In this document: piece by piece, positions 8,647 through 17,427 of the stretch
Layout: each line of letters begins with the position of its first letter
Numbering within the stretch: the stretch's first letter is position 1
Translations under genes and position numbers: made by a program
The notes under the pieces: generated by a model
What the model saw: only the letters and a program-made list of their open reading frames with translations
Databases searched by the model: none
What the model was told of the DNA's origin: nothing
Assembly: GCF_001544695.2 (NCBI RefSeq)
Contig: NZ_FCOM02000036.1
Span: 17,890-81,889 of the forward strand
Length of the DNA: 64,000 bases
DNA from: Caballeronia arvi
GTDB taxonomy: Bacteria; Pseudomonadota; Gammaproteobacteria; Burkholderiales; Burkholderiaceae
Direction: 5' to 3'

Positions 8647-9939
8647 TCAATTAAGGGCGAAGTCCGCGGGAGCCGGCGCTTCTTTCGCGTATCGGAACAC
8701 GTTCAAGTCGTCGAACTGAATCGCGGGTCTTCGTCCGGAGATGAGGTCAGCGAGCAGCTGCGCGGAACCGCATGACATTGTCCAACCCAACGTGCCGTGG
8801 CCGGTATTGAGGTACAGGTTAGGTACAGCCGTGTTGCCGACAATCGGGGTCCCGTCCGGTGTCATCGGACGCAGTCCGGTCCAGAAAGTAGCTCGCCGTG
8901 TGTCGCCGCCACCCGGGAACAAGTCGTTCACACACATCTCCAGCGTCTCGCGACGAGCATCGCGCAGGCGCCTATCGAAACCGACGATTTCGGCCATGCC
9001 TCCCACCCGGATGCGTTTGTCGAAGCGCGTGATTGCGATTTTGTAGGTTTCGTCGAGCACAGTGGAGACCGGCGCGTGGGCTTCATCGGCGATAGGCGCC
9101 GTGATGGAGTAACCCTTAAGCGGGTACACCGGAATCTTCACGAGGCCAGACAGGAAGTTCGTCGAGTACGAGCCAAAGGCGACCACGAACGCGTCTGCAT
9201 GAATGAGCTTGGCACCGTGCCGGACTCCGATGACTTTGCCGCCCTCAACCAACAGCCCGTCTACGGTCGTGTTGTACCGGAATGTGACACCCGCTTGTTC
9301 TGCGAGTGCCGCAAGGCGCGTCGTAAACAGTTGGCAATCGCCAGTCTCATCACCGGGCAAACGCAGGCCACCTGTCAGCTTATGCGATGTTGCTGCGAGC
9401 GCTGGCTCGGCTCGGGCAAGCTCATTGGCACTCAAAAGTTCGTACGGCACGTTCGCTTCTTTAAGGACGGCAATATCTTTCGCCGCACCGTCGAACTGCT
9501 GCTGCGTTCGAAAGACCTGAAGTGTGCCGCCCGTCCGTCCCTCGTATTGGATGCCCGTCTCTGCGCGCAGCGCCTGCAAACAGTCTCGACTGTACTCGGC
9601 GAGGCGCACCATGCGGGCTTTATTGACGGCATAGCGCTCCGCTGTGCAGTTCTGCAGCATCTGCCACATCCACTGAAGCTGAAACTGCTTGTCTTCGTCG
9701 TCTGGTCTGATTGCGAGCGGTGCGTGCTTTTGGAACATCCACTTAACCGCCTTCAACGGCACGCCAGGCGCGGCCCACGGAGCAGCATAGCCGGGAGAAA
9801 TCTGACCGGCGTTCGCGAAGCTCGTTTCCAGCGCGGGACCTTCCTCCCGGTCAATCACGACGACTTCGTGGCCCGAACGCGCGAGATAAAACGCGCTTGT
9901 GACACCGACGACCCCGCTACCTAGGACGACGACTCGCAT
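8647..9939 (-). CDS. dadA: D-amino-acid dehydrogenase small subunit
   Basis: 430 residues with the FAD dinucleotide-binding motif at the N terminus (VVVLGSGVVGVTSAFYLA) and the DadA hallmarks SFANAGQISPGYAAPWAAPG and FWTGLRPMTPDGTPIVG, then NLYLNTGHGTLGWTMSCGS at the C terminus. It oxidises D-amino acids, typically D-alanine, to 2-oxo acids and passes electrons to the respiratory chain at the inner membrane. I chose ATG 9939, with GGAG 7 nt upstream, rather than an upstream TTG. It is first in the minus-strand dadA-alr pair and divergent from the hydroxyproline-type operon at 10460. Confidence 0.95.
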   Translation of the reverse strand: MRVVVLGSGVVGVTSAFYLARSGHEVVVIDREEGPALETSFANAGQISPGYAAPWAAPGVPLKAVKWMFQKHAPLAIRPDDEDKQFQLQWMWQMLQNCTAERYAVNKARMVRLAEYSRDCLQALRAETGIQYEGRTGGTLQVFRTQQQFDGAAKDIAVLKEANVPYELLSANELARAEPALAATSHKLTGGLRLPGDETGDCQLFTTRLAALAEQAGVTFRYNTTVDGLLVEGGKVIGVRHGAKLIHADAFVVAFGSYSTNFLSGLVKIPVYPLKGYSITAPIADEAHAPVSTVLDETYKIAITRFDKRIRVGGMAEIVGFDRRLRDARRETLEMCVNDLFPGGGDTRRATFWTGLRPMTPDGTPIVGNTAVPNLYLNTGHGTLGWTMSCGSAQLLADLISGRRPAIQFDDLNVFRYAKEAPAPADFALN

Positions 9940-10168
9940 ATCTTTGCTCCGCAACTGAAAATGACAAGAGTTGATTGACCTGCCAATCGGCCACGGTCTG
10001 GTAGTTTCGAGATGCTAGTTACTTACGAACAGTTTTTAAAACTGTATCGGTAGATGTTTTTAGTTGAAAAAGCTACTCATTCTTTGAAGGGGCAGGCTCC
10101 GTCTGCCCAGCAAACGGTTTTGTACGCGTCGACGGCCGTCAGCCCATGCACTAGGGAGAATCGCCTAG
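9940..10168. other. dadA upstream region
   Basis: AT-rich for this window. It holds an inverted repeat at 10029-10045 and a hairpin at 10090-10108 (GGGCAG, 7-nt loop, CTGCCC). No gene is visible. Confidence 0.5.
10029..10045. promoter_or_regulatory. AT-rich inverted repeat upstream of dadA
   Basis: ACAGTTTT-T-AAAACTGT, perfect 8-bp arms with a 1-nt centre, 90 bp before the dadA start. dadA genes are commonly under Lrp control (family knowledge), but this is not a clear Lrp consensus. Confidence 0.35.
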
Positions 10169-10220
10169 TTGACAGCGCAAGTTTGTGTTCTTACACTTCA
10201 TGCATACAAAGTTGCACACA
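10169..10220 (+). promoter_or_regulatory. shared promoter/operator module, copy 1 (DapA-like operon)
   Basis: TTGACA at 10169-10174, preceded by GCCTAG, lies 17 bp before TACACT (10192-10197), a good sigma70 promoter. Just downstream are TGCATACA (10201-10208) and TGCACACA (10213-10220), a direct repeat with 12-bp period. The same GCCTAGTTGACA and TGCATACA-N4-TGCACACA blocks recur at 21362 and 27188. The position over the start region suggests repressor binding, probably by a GntR-type regulator (inference). Confidence 0.7.
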
Positions 10221-10459
10221 TAAAAACATACACCTCTGATTGCTGTCAATAGCCAGCCGAAGGTTGGGAGTGAGTGTCTTGCGCGTCGAGTCGTCTAAAT
10301 ACGGTGGACGGTGCGCTAGAAGGGCACGATGGATTTTTTAGAACCGCTTTTTTCACAAGGCTCAGCCGAAGAAGAAAGCGCTGAAGCCCGCAGTTTTCAA
10401 GCGGGGTTGAAGTGAACTCGTAACGCCTGCAGCCTTTGATGACCCTTACGGAGAAACCG

Positions 10460-11338
10460 ATGAAATTGTCTGGAGTGATGCCCGCCCTCGTGACGCCCTT
10501 TGATGCCAACAACAAGGTCGACTTCAAAGCGCTTGAGAAACACATGCTCGGCCTGCGCGCCGCAGGAGTTACTGGCTGGGTGCCGCTGGGCTCGACTGGC
10601 GAGTACTTTTCTATGTCGAACGAAGAGCGCGAGGAGGTTCTGCGTTTCGTGAAGGACTTCGCAAACGACAACGAATACCTCATCGCCGGCACGAATGCGC
10701 CTGCCACGCGTGAAGTCATCGAAAACACGGCGAAGGCAAAGGAAATCGGCTACGACACGGTTCTGCTCGCAACGCCGTTCTATACCCGTCCGACGCAGGA
10801 AGAATTGCTTGCGCACTACCGCGCGGTCCTCGACGCGACGGGCGTGAATCTCATCCTGTACAACTACCCGCCCAAGGACGGCATCGAAATCTCGTTCGAC
10901 CTGATGGATGCACTTGCGGATGACCCGCGCGTCATCGGTATCAAGGAAAGCTCAGGCGTTCTGCAACGCGCTATCGACATCTACTCGCGCTACAAGGGCC
11001 GTATCGACCTGGTTTCCGGCTCCGACGACGTCGCACTAGACTTCATGTTCTGGGGCGCGGATACCTGGATTTGCGGCCCGGCCAACTGTATGGCAAAGGC
11101 TTGCTGTGATCTCGACCGTACGTACCGCTCGGGCGAGTTGGAGAAGGCTCGCGAAATGATGGCAACGCTCTATCGCGCGATGAACATTCTCGAAAGCGGC
11201 AAGTTCGTTCAGAAAATCAAGTATGGCTGCGAGCTCCAGGGCACGTCGGTAGGCAAGGCTCGTGCGCCGCTCGGTGAACTCACCGAAGAAGAAAAGAAGG
11301 CATTCCGTGCAGCAATGGAACCTATCCTGAACTGGTAA
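10460..11338 (+). CDS. dihydrodipicolinate synthase family protein, probable pyrroline-4-hydroxy-2-carboxylate deaminase
   Basis: 293 residues of the DapA/N-acetylneuraminate lyase TIM barrel. The Schiff-base lysine is in VIGIKESSG (Lys162), the catalytic tyrosine in LYNYPP (Tyr134), and GSTGEYFSMS is the carboxylate loop. ATG 10460 has GGAG 7 nt upstream. In hydroxyproline clusters a DapA-family member deaminates 1-pyrroline-4-hydroxy-2-carboxylate to 2-oxoglutarate semialdehyde (family knowledge). The next genes, a D-amino-acid oxidase-like protein, an aldehyde dehydrogenase and a racemase, fit that pathway. A generic 2-oxo acid aldolase cannot be excluded. It follows the promoter at 10169 and heads a seven-gene operon. 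Confidence 0.85.
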   Translation: MKLSGVMPALVTPFDANNKVDFKALEKHMLGLRAAGVTGWVPLGSTGEYFSMSNEEREEVLRFVKDFANDNEYLIAGTNAPATREVIENTAKAKEIGYDTVLLATPFYTRPTQEELLAHYRAVLDATGVNLILYNYPPKDGIEISFDLMDALADDPRVIGIKESSGVLQRAIDIYSRYKGRIDLVSGSDDVALDFMFWGADTWICGPANCMAKACCDLDRTYRSGELEKAREMMATLYRAMNILESGKFVQKIKYGCELQGTSVGKARAPLGELTEEEKKAFRAAMEPILNW

Positions 11339-11398
11339 TAGGTTATCGCGGCTGAGTGGCACGGCTCAGCCATCTGCAAGCGTTCGCGGAGAGTATTT

Positions 11399-12637
11399 GT
11401 GTCGCCTATCGTCATCGTTGGTGCGGGAATTATCGGCACTTCCATCGCGTACGACTTGCAGAGCCGAGGCAAGACGGTCGTGATTGTCGACAAGGATGCC
11501 CCTGGGAAGGGGGCGTCGTTCGGAAACATGGCCAGTATCGCGGTCACCGAATTCATGCCGGCGTCGCGCCCAGGAGTCTGGGCACAGATGCCCAAATGGA
11601 TGTTGGACCCAGAAGGCCCGGTGCGCGTTCGCCCTGGGTATATGCCGAAGCTTTTGCCTTGGTTCCTCCGATTCCTTCTGGCCAGCCGGCCATCGAAGTT
11701 GCGAGAGCTCGAGGCCGCTGGGGCGGTCCTTTGCGGTCGAGTGTACGAGGACTTGAACGCGCTCCTTAAGAAAACCGGCCTTGAACACATGCTCAGCCAG
11801 GAAGGCTGTCTTAGTCTGTACACAGACGAGGCAGAATTTCGCGCCGACCGCGAGCACATTGAGATTCTCGAGCGCTTCGGCTTCCGTCATGAAGTTTTGG
11901 ATGGGAGCGTCATTCGTGACCTCGAGCCTGCGCTGACACACAAGATTGGCAAGGCGGTCCTTTTTCCAGACAACCGCTCGATCGCAGACCCATACAAACT
12001 TGTTGTCGCTCTTGCTGAGCAGTTCAACGCGCTTGGTGGTCGCATCGAACAGGGCGAGGTCGCTGAATTCGAACAGACCGACAACCAAGTGAGCGCAGTC
12101 AAGCTCAAAGACGGCCGTCGGTTAGAGGCGAGTGAGGTCGTTTTGGCCGCGGGAGCTTTCACGAGTCGCCTTTCCGCGATGCTGAGCGAGCACATCCCGC
12201 TGGAGACGGAACGCGGCTATCACACGCAGATTATGGCGCCCGGCATCTCCATGAAGCATTCGATAATCTGGCCCGCTCGAGCTTTTATGGTGACACCGAC
12301 CGCTGGCGGCATCCGAGTCGGCGGCACCGTCGAGATGGCAGGTCTGGACGCGAATCCGGACTATCGGCGCGCGAAGGTTCTGGTGAAGCGAGCTAAGGAA
12401 GCTTTGCCCGAGCTCAAGGCTGAGCAAACCAGCGAATGGATGGGACACCGTCCGGCACTGCCGGACACGGTGCCCGTTATGGGCCGGTCGGCCAAGCGCC
12501 GCAACGTTTTTTACGCGACGGGCCACGGACACCTCGGACTTACGTACGGCGCAACCACAGGCAGATTGATGGCCGACCTCATTACCGGCGCGACGCCTCC
12601 TGTGGACATGGCTCCCTATCGCGTCGACCGGTTCTAA
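11399..12637 (+). CDS. FAD-dependent D-amino-acid oxidoreductase, probable D-hydroxyproline dehydrogenase
   Basis: 412 residues of the DAO family: FAD-binding VGAGIIGTSIAYDLQSRGK at the N terminus, GASFGNMASIAV after it, and C-terminal WMGHRPALPDTVPVMGRS with FYATGHGHLGLTYG. It starts at GTG 11399 with GGAGAG 5 nt upstream. It is distinct from the dadA at 8647-9939. Between a DapA-family deaminase and a proline-racemase-superfamily gene, the likely job is oxidation of cis-4-hydroxy-D-proline to the pyrroline at the membrane (inference from context). It could also be a general D-amino-acid dehydrogenase. Confidence 0.85.
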   Translation: MSPIVIVGAGIIGTSIAYDLQSRGKTVVIVDKDAPGKGASFGNMASIAVTEFMPASRPGVWAQMPKWMLDPEGPVRVRPGYMPKLLPWFLRFLLASRPSKLRELEAAGAVLCGRVYEDLNALLKKTGLEHMLSQEGCLSLYTDEAEFRADREHIEILERFGFRHEVLDGSVIRDLEPALTHKIGKAVLFPDNRSIADPYKLVVALAEQFNALGGRIEQGEVAEFEQTDNQVSAVKLKDGRRLEASEVVLAAGAFTSRLSAMLSEHIPLETERGYHTQIMAPGISMKHSIIWPARAFMVTPTAGGIRVGGTVEMAGLDANPDYRRAKVLVKRAKEALPELKAEQTSEWMGHRPALPDTVPVMGRSAKRRNVFYATGHGHLGLTYGATTGRLMADLITGATPPVDMAPYRVDRF

Positions 12638-12665
12638 CTGATTTCAACGCTTTAAGTTAAATACC

Positions 12666-14141
12666 ATGCGAAACGAACTCTACATCGACGGTAAGTGGGT
12701 CAAGCCCGTTAAAGGCGAAACGCGCAACGTAATCAATCCGGCTACGGAAGAAGTCATTCAGACCATCAGCGCGGCGTCGGCCGAGGACGTCGATATTGCC
12801 GTCAAGGCAGCACGTCGCGCGTTTGACCACGATGGCTGGCCCAAGCTCAGCGGCGCGCAGCGCGCCAAGTACCTTCGCGCCATTGCGAAAGGCATCCGCA
12901 ATCGGCAGGAAGAAATTGCTCGCCTAGAGACCATCGACAACGGCAAGCCGTTTCCCGAAGCCATGTGGGACATTGGTGATGCCGCGGGCTGCTTCGAGTA
13001 TTACGCGGGCCTCGCGGAAGAGCTCGACAATAAGCCAGAAGAGACGGTCCAGCTTTCGGACGACCGGTTCAGTTCCAAAGCGGTCAAAGAGCCTATTGGC
13101 GTAGCAGGCGCTATCACGCCGTGGAACTACCCGCTGCTGATGGCTTCGTGGAAAGTTGCCCCCGCGCTCGCCGCCGGCTGCACGGTCGTCTTGAAGCCTG
13201 CAGAAGTCACTTCGCTCACGGCACTAGAGTTGGCCGCAATCGCGTATGAAGCGGAACTGCCGCCCGGCGTGCTGAATATCGTCACTGGCGCCGGTTCCGT
13301 CGCGGGCCAGGCTATCGTCGACCACAAGGGCGTTGACAAGCTCGCGTTCACGGGCTCGGGCCCCGTCGGCTCGCAAATCATGGCGGCCGCCGCGCAAGAC
13401 GTGAAGCGCGTGAGCCTTGAGCTCGGTGGCAAGTCGCCGTTCGTGGTGTTCGACGATGCTGACATTGAGCAGGCCGTCGAATGGATTATGTTCGGTATCT
13501 TCTGGAACCAAGGACAGGTCTGCTCGGCAACCTCGCGTGTACTGGTGCAAGAAGGCATCTATGACAAGTTGCTCGCCCGATTGATTGAAGAGACGAATCG
13601 CATCACGATTGGTAACGGTCTCGATGAGGGCGTTCTGCTCGGGCCGCTGGTGTCCAAGCGTCAGCATGAACAAGTGGTCGCCGCGGTCGAAGCCGCTAGA
13701 GCCGCCGGTGCGAAGGTTGTAGCAGGTGGGAAGCGTCCTGAAGGATTCGAAAAGGGCTACTACCTGCAACCGACCATACTCACCGAGGTGCCGCTCGACA
13801 GTGACGCGTGGGTCGAGGAAATCTTTGGCCCGGTCGTGTGCATTCGCCCGTTCGAAACCGAAGAGGAAGCAGTCGAACTCGCCAATGATTCGCGCTTCGG
13901 CCTCGCTGCGGCCGTGATGTCGAAGAACGACGCCCGCGCCGAACGCGTAGCGCGGGCCTTCCGCGCCGGTATCGTCTGGATTAACTGCTCGCAACCGACG
14001 TTCACGGAAGCTCCGTGGGGTGGCTACAAGCAATCGGGTATCGGTCGCGAACTTGGTCGATGGGGACTCGACAACTATCTCGAGACCAAGCAGATTACGA
14101 AAATTGTGAGCGAAGAACCCTGGGGCTGGTACATCAAATAA
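12666..14141 (+). CDS. ALDH10-type aldehyde dehydrogenase (copy 1)
   Basis: 491 residues, full length for NAD(P)-dependent aldehyde dehydrogenases. The general-base glutamate is in LELGGKSPF (Glu252) and the nucleophile in GQVCSATS (Cys286). The ending EAPWGGYKQSGIGRELG followed by PWGWYIK resembles betaine/aminoaldehyde dehydrogenases of the ALDH10 class known from plants (family knowledge). In this operon it could oxidise 2-oxoglutarate semialdehyde or an aminoaldehyde; ALDH10 enzymes are not the usual 2-oxoglutarate semialdehyde dehydrogenases, so this is uncertain. A close paralogue lies at 32927-34408. It follows the oxidase by 28 bp and precedes the racemase-like gene by 13 bp. Confidence 0.9.
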   Translation: MRNELYIDGKWVKPVKGETRNVINPATEEVIQTISAASAEDVDIAVKAARRAFDHDGWPKLSGAQRAKYLRAIAKGIRNRQEEIARLETIDNGKPFPEAMWDIGDAAGCFEYYAGLAEELDNKPEETVQLSDDRFSSKAVKEPIGVAGAITPWNYPLLMASWKVAPALAAGCTVVLKPAEVTSLTALELAAIAYEAELPPGVLNIVTGAGSVAGQAIVDHKGVDKLAFTGSGPVGSQIMAAAAQDVKRVSLELGGKSPFVVFDDADIEQAVEWIMFGIFWNQGQVCSATSRVLVQEGIYDKLLARLIEETNRITIGNGLDEGVLLGPLVSKRQHEQVVAAVEAARAAGAKVVAGGKRPEGFEKGYYLQPTILTEVPLDSDAWVEEIFGPVVCIRPFETEEEAVELANDSRFGLAAAVMSKNDARAERVARAFRAGIVWINCSQPTFTEAPWGGYKQSGIGRELGRWGLDNYLETKQITKIVSEEPWGWYIK

Positions 14142-14154
14142 AAGGACGCTCGCG

Positions 14155-15189
14155 ATGCGTTTCGAAAAGTCTCTGGAACTGTTGCTGGTTCATTGCCAAG
14201 GTGAGCTTGGACACGTGCTGGTAGGTGGCGCCCCGGAAATCCCGGGTGCCACCATGCTCGATAAGATGAATCACATCAACAACGTCGACGACAGCTTGCG
14301 GCGTTTCGTCACCTTCGAGCCTCGCGCCAACGTCGCGATGTCGGTCAACCTGCTGGTTGCACCGACACGAGCCGACGCCGACGCTGGTTTCATCGTGCTG
14401 CAAGCGGACCGTGCGCATCCGATGTCCGGAAGCAACTGCATCTGTGTCGTTACTGCGTTGCTGGAAAGCGGACGAGTTCCGATGCAGGAGCCCACGACAG
14501 AAGTTCGACTCGACACCCCGGCAGGACTTATCGTTGCGCGTGCGCAGTGCGAAGGTGGGCGCTGCTTGTCGGTCAGCCTCGACAACGTTCCCAGCTTCGC
14601 AGAATGGTTGGATAAAGAGATTGCAACGCCCACCTGGGGGCGCGTGAAGGTAGACATCGCTTTTGGTGGCGTCTACTACGCGCTCATCGATGTCGAGCAA
14701 CTGGGGCTGTCGATTCAACCGTCCAACGCGCGCGCTCTAGCTGAGGCCGGGATTGAACTCAAGCGGCTTGTTGCTGAACAGGTCTCGGTGAAGCACCCCA
14801 CGCTGACCGGGGTCGACGAAGTTGCCTATGTGATGTTCCGTGATAAGGAGCCGGACGGCGCCGTCCGAACATGCACCACTCTCCAACCAGGACGAGTAGA
14901 CCGTTCACCTTGCGGCACCGGAAGCTCCGCCAACCTCGCCACATTGCATGCTCGCGGATTGGTATCTATTGGCGACATACGCACGTCGCGCTCAATCATC
15001 GGCGGGGAGTTCCGCGCCGAGGCAATCGGCGAGACCGAAGTGGGCGGCCGCAAGGCCGTTTTGCCTCGCATTACTGGGCGTGGCTACATCTACGGGCGCA
15101 GCGAATTGCGAGTCGAGCCCGATGACCCATTCGGTCAAGGGTTCGCGCTTTCCGATACCTGGGGGCCGCAGGTCAATCTTTTACGTTAG
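14155..15189 (+). CDS. proline racemase superfamily protein, Ser/Cys type (copy 1)
   Basis: 344 residues of the proline racemase/hydroxyproline epimerase fold. The second catalytic cysteine is present in DRSPCGTGSSA (Cys253), but the first position reads PMSGSN with Ser91 in place of the usual Cys of MCGH. Superfamily members occur as Cys/Cys, Ser/Cys and Cys/Thr types with 4-hydroxyproline epimerase or 3-hydroxyproline dehydratase activities (family knowledge). The activity here is therefore an epimerase or dehydratase on a hydroxyproline-like imino acid, not settled. AAGGA precedes the ATG and the spacing to the neighbouring ALDH gene is 13 bp. A paralogue with the same Ser/Cys pair lies at 31850-32923. 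Confidence 0.88.
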   Translation: MRFEKSLELLLVHCQGELGHVLVGGAPEIPGATMLDKMNHINNVDDSLRRFVTFEPRANVAMSVNLLVAPTRADADAGFIVLQADRAHPMSGSNCICVVTALLESGRVPMQEPTTEVRLDTPAGLIVARAQCEGGRCLSVSLDNVPSFAEWLDKEIATPTWGRVKVDIAFGGVYYALIDVEQLGLSIQPSNARALAEAGIELKRLVAEQVSVKHPTLTGVDEVAYVMFRDKEPDGAVRTCTTLQPGRVDRSPCGTGSSANLATLHARGLVSIGDIRTSRSIIGGEFRAEAIGETEVGGRKAVLPRITGRGYIYGRSELRVEPDDPFGQGFALSDTWGPQVNLLR

Positions 15190-15198
15190 GAGAGGAAC

Positions 15199-15957
15199 TT
15201 GGGCAAACCTCTTGATGGTCAAACAATCCTTGTGACCGGCGCTACTGGGGGCCTGGGCGCCGCCATTGTTGAGCAAGTTGCTGCGGCCGGCGCCCGGCCC
15301 ATCCTTCACTACAATAGCGACAAATCCAATGCCGAAGCGTTGCTGAAGCGCATCAACGGTAAAGGTGTGGTTCTCCGATGCGGACTGTCCGCTCCAGATG
15401 GTGCATTCGAGTTGTGGCGCCGGGCCGTTGAGGCGGAGGGACGTATTCACGGTCTGGTTAACAATGCAGGTATCCGCACCGAAATCACGGTCGATGCGAG
15501 TCCTGACGAGTGGCGCTTGGCGTGGTTGAAGGAATTCCAGGTGAATGTGTTTGCTGCGGCCGACCTGTGTCGAGAAGCAATCAAGCACTTCAAGGAACAC
15601 GGCGGCGGCCGCATCGTGAACATGTCCAGCCGTGCAGGCCAACGCGGTTATGCGGCGAACGCAATGCCGTACGGCGCCTCGAAGGCAGCGCTTTCGAATA
15701 TCACCAAGTCCATTGCCCGTTCATTTGGCAATGATGGCATCACGGCCGTAAACATCTGCCCGGGCTGGGTGGCCACAGATATGGCCGAAGATTTCGTTGC
15801 AAAACATGGGAAGGCTGCGGCTGTTGCTGACATACCAATCGGTGAGATGGCGTCTCCCTTCGAGGTGGCGGAACTTGTTGCGTTCGTCCTGAGGCCCTCT
15901 CAGGCTTCGCTTAACGGAGCTACACTCGATGTAAACGGCGGCAGCTACATCCGGTAA
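15199..15957 (+). CDS. SDR family oxidoreductase
   Basis: 252 residues of a classical short-chain dehydrogenase: NAD(P)-binding TGATGGLGAA near residue 14, NNAG, and catalytic YGASK, with NICPGW after it. The start is TTG at 15199, supported by an excellent AGGAGAGG 3-4 nt upstream and 9 bp after the racemase-like stop; no ATG in frame is better placed. It probably reduces or oxidises a hydroxy/oxo intermediate of the pathway; the substrate is unknown. The following gene begins 3 bp after its stop. Confidence 0.85.
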   Translation: MGKPLDGQTILVTGATGGLGAAIVEQVAAAGARPILHYNSDKSNAEALLKRINGKGVVLRCGLSAPDGAFELWRRAVEAEGRIHGLVNNAGIRTEITVDASPDEWRLAWLKEFQVNVFAAADLCREAIKHFKEHGGGRIVNMSSRAGQRGYAANAMPYGASKAALSNITKSIARSFGNDGITAVNICPGWVATDMAEDFVAKHGKAAAVADIPIGEMASPFEVAELVAFVLRPSQASLNGATLDVNGGSYIR

Positions 15958-15960
15958 TGA

Positions 15961-17376
15961 ATGTTTAAGCTCAATCTTTCGCGCGCCCGCAAAGACGAAG
16001 GCACGCTCGTCGACCAGATCGTGTCTGCAATCGAGCAGGAGTTGCGACAAGGCACTTTCCCGGCGGGGACTGCATTGCCGTCTGTGCGCGCGTTCGCGAA
16101 GAGCCACGAGCTGAGCACCTATACGGTCTCTGAGGCATATCAGCGACTCGTTTCTCTTGGACTCGTCATTGCGCGCGCAGGGGCGGGTTACCGCGTCGCC
16201 ACCCCTGCTGCAAATCCCCCGGCCGCATCCGCTTGGAGCGCGCCAAGCCTCAATAAGGCTTGGTTGCTTTCAGACGTCTTCGCAGACAAGACTGTCCCTA
16301 TCAAGGCCGGATGTGGCTGGATTCCCAACGACTGGATAAATGAAAGCGGGGTTCAACACGCGTTGCGCGTCGTGAGCCGTCTACCGGGCACGCGCCTCGG
16401 TGGCTATGGTCACCCGTACGGACTTTTGACGTTGCGGGAACACATCGCAAATTCGCTGCGAAGGTATTCCCTGTCTGTAGGAGTCGACGATGTACTCATG
16501 ACACAGGGCGTAACACAAGCGCTCGACCTCGTTGTCCGGACTCTGCTCAGGCCCGGCGACACGGTGCTGGTCGAAGACCCGTGCTATTGCAACCTGCTGG
16601 AGATTTTGAAGGTGGCGTTTGTGAACGTGGTGAGCGTTCCGCGCACCCCGGACGGCATTGACACGGCACAGCTCGAAGAGGTAGTCAAGACGCGCAAGCC
16701 GAAGGTAATGTTCGTCAATACTGTGCTTCAAAACCCTTCCGGCACCTCGTTGAACGCAGCATCGGCCTTCCGACTGCTGCAAACAGCGGACCGAGAAGGC
16801 ATGTGGGTTGTGGAAGACGACATATCGCGGGAGCTTGCGCCTCCTGGAGCCCCTTGTCTTGCGGCGATGGAAGGTCTTCAACGAGTCATATATGTCTCCG
16901 GCTTCTCGAAGACAATCACGCCCGCTATGCGTGTCGGTTACATCGCCGCGAACCGCGAACTGCTGTCGCGCTTCGCAATGACGAAGATGGCAGTCGGCTT
17001 AACCTCGTCCGAGGTCACTGAGCGAGCGGTCGCAAGCGTTCTCATTGAAGGCCATTACGACCGACACACTGCGCACGTCCGAGAACGGCTCTTCAATGCG
17101 CACGCCAAAATTACCGCGTCGATGCGTGACGCCGGTCTCGAGATTTTCCATTCTCCCGGCGCTGGTCTCTTTCTCTGGGCCAAGTTGCCGATTGAGCCCG
17201 ACGCCAGCATTGCGGTCACTCAAGATGCGCTGAGCAAGGGAATCTGGCTCGCGCCTGGCTCTTACTTCCGCCCGGGCGAACATGACTCGGAGTGGTTCAG
17301 ATTCAACGCAGCAACGTCTGATGTTCCTGAGTTGTGGGCGTTCCTCAAGACCCTGAAGGGACGCTCGCGTATCTAA
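15961..17376 (+). CDS. MocR-type GntR regulator with aminotransferase domain
   Basis: 471 residues. The N-terminal winged helix (LVDQIVSAIEQELRQGTFPAGTALPSVRAFAKSHELSTYTVSEAYQRLVSLGLV, roughly 15-70) is joined to a fold-type I aminotransferase domain with the PLP lysine in SGFSKTITP (Lys317). This is the MocR/PdxR/GabR architecture, in which PLP adducts of amino acids control DNA binding (family knowledge). It lies inside the catabolic operon, starting 3 bp after the SDR stop, so it is co-expressed and probably senses the amino acid or amine being degraded. Direct transaminase activity is possible but unusual. Confidence 0.88.
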   Translation: MFKLNLSRARKDEGTLVDQIVSAIEQELRQGTFPAGTALPSVRAFAKSHELSTYTVSEAYQRLVSLGLVIARAGAGYRVATPAANPPAASAWSAPSLNKAWLLSDVFADKTVPIKAGCGWIPNDWINESGVQHALRVVSRLPGTRLGGYGHPYGLLTLREHIANSLRRYSLSVGVDDVLMTQGVTQALDLVVRTLLRPGDTVLVEDPCYCNLLEILKVAFVNVVSVPRTPDGIDTAQLEEVVKTRKPKVMFVNTVLQNPSGTSLNAASAFRLLQTADREGMWVVEDDISRELAPPGAPCLAAMEGLQRVIYVSGFSKTITPAMRVGYIAANRELLSRFAMTKMAVGLTSSEVTERAVASVLIEGHYDRHTAHVRERLFNAHAKITASMRDAGLEIFHSPGAGLFLWAKLPIEPDASIAVTQDALSKGIWLAPGSYFRPGEHDSEWFRFNAATSDVPELWAFLKTLKGRSRI

Positions 17377-17427
17377 TGGCCGTGGACTAGCCGGTCCTCA
17401 AAGCGACAAATCGATGGAGGTACATTC

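Noticed and set aside
10090..10108. Hairpin GGGCAG-CTGCCC as a terminator
   Set aside because: No T tract on either side and no upstream gene ending here.
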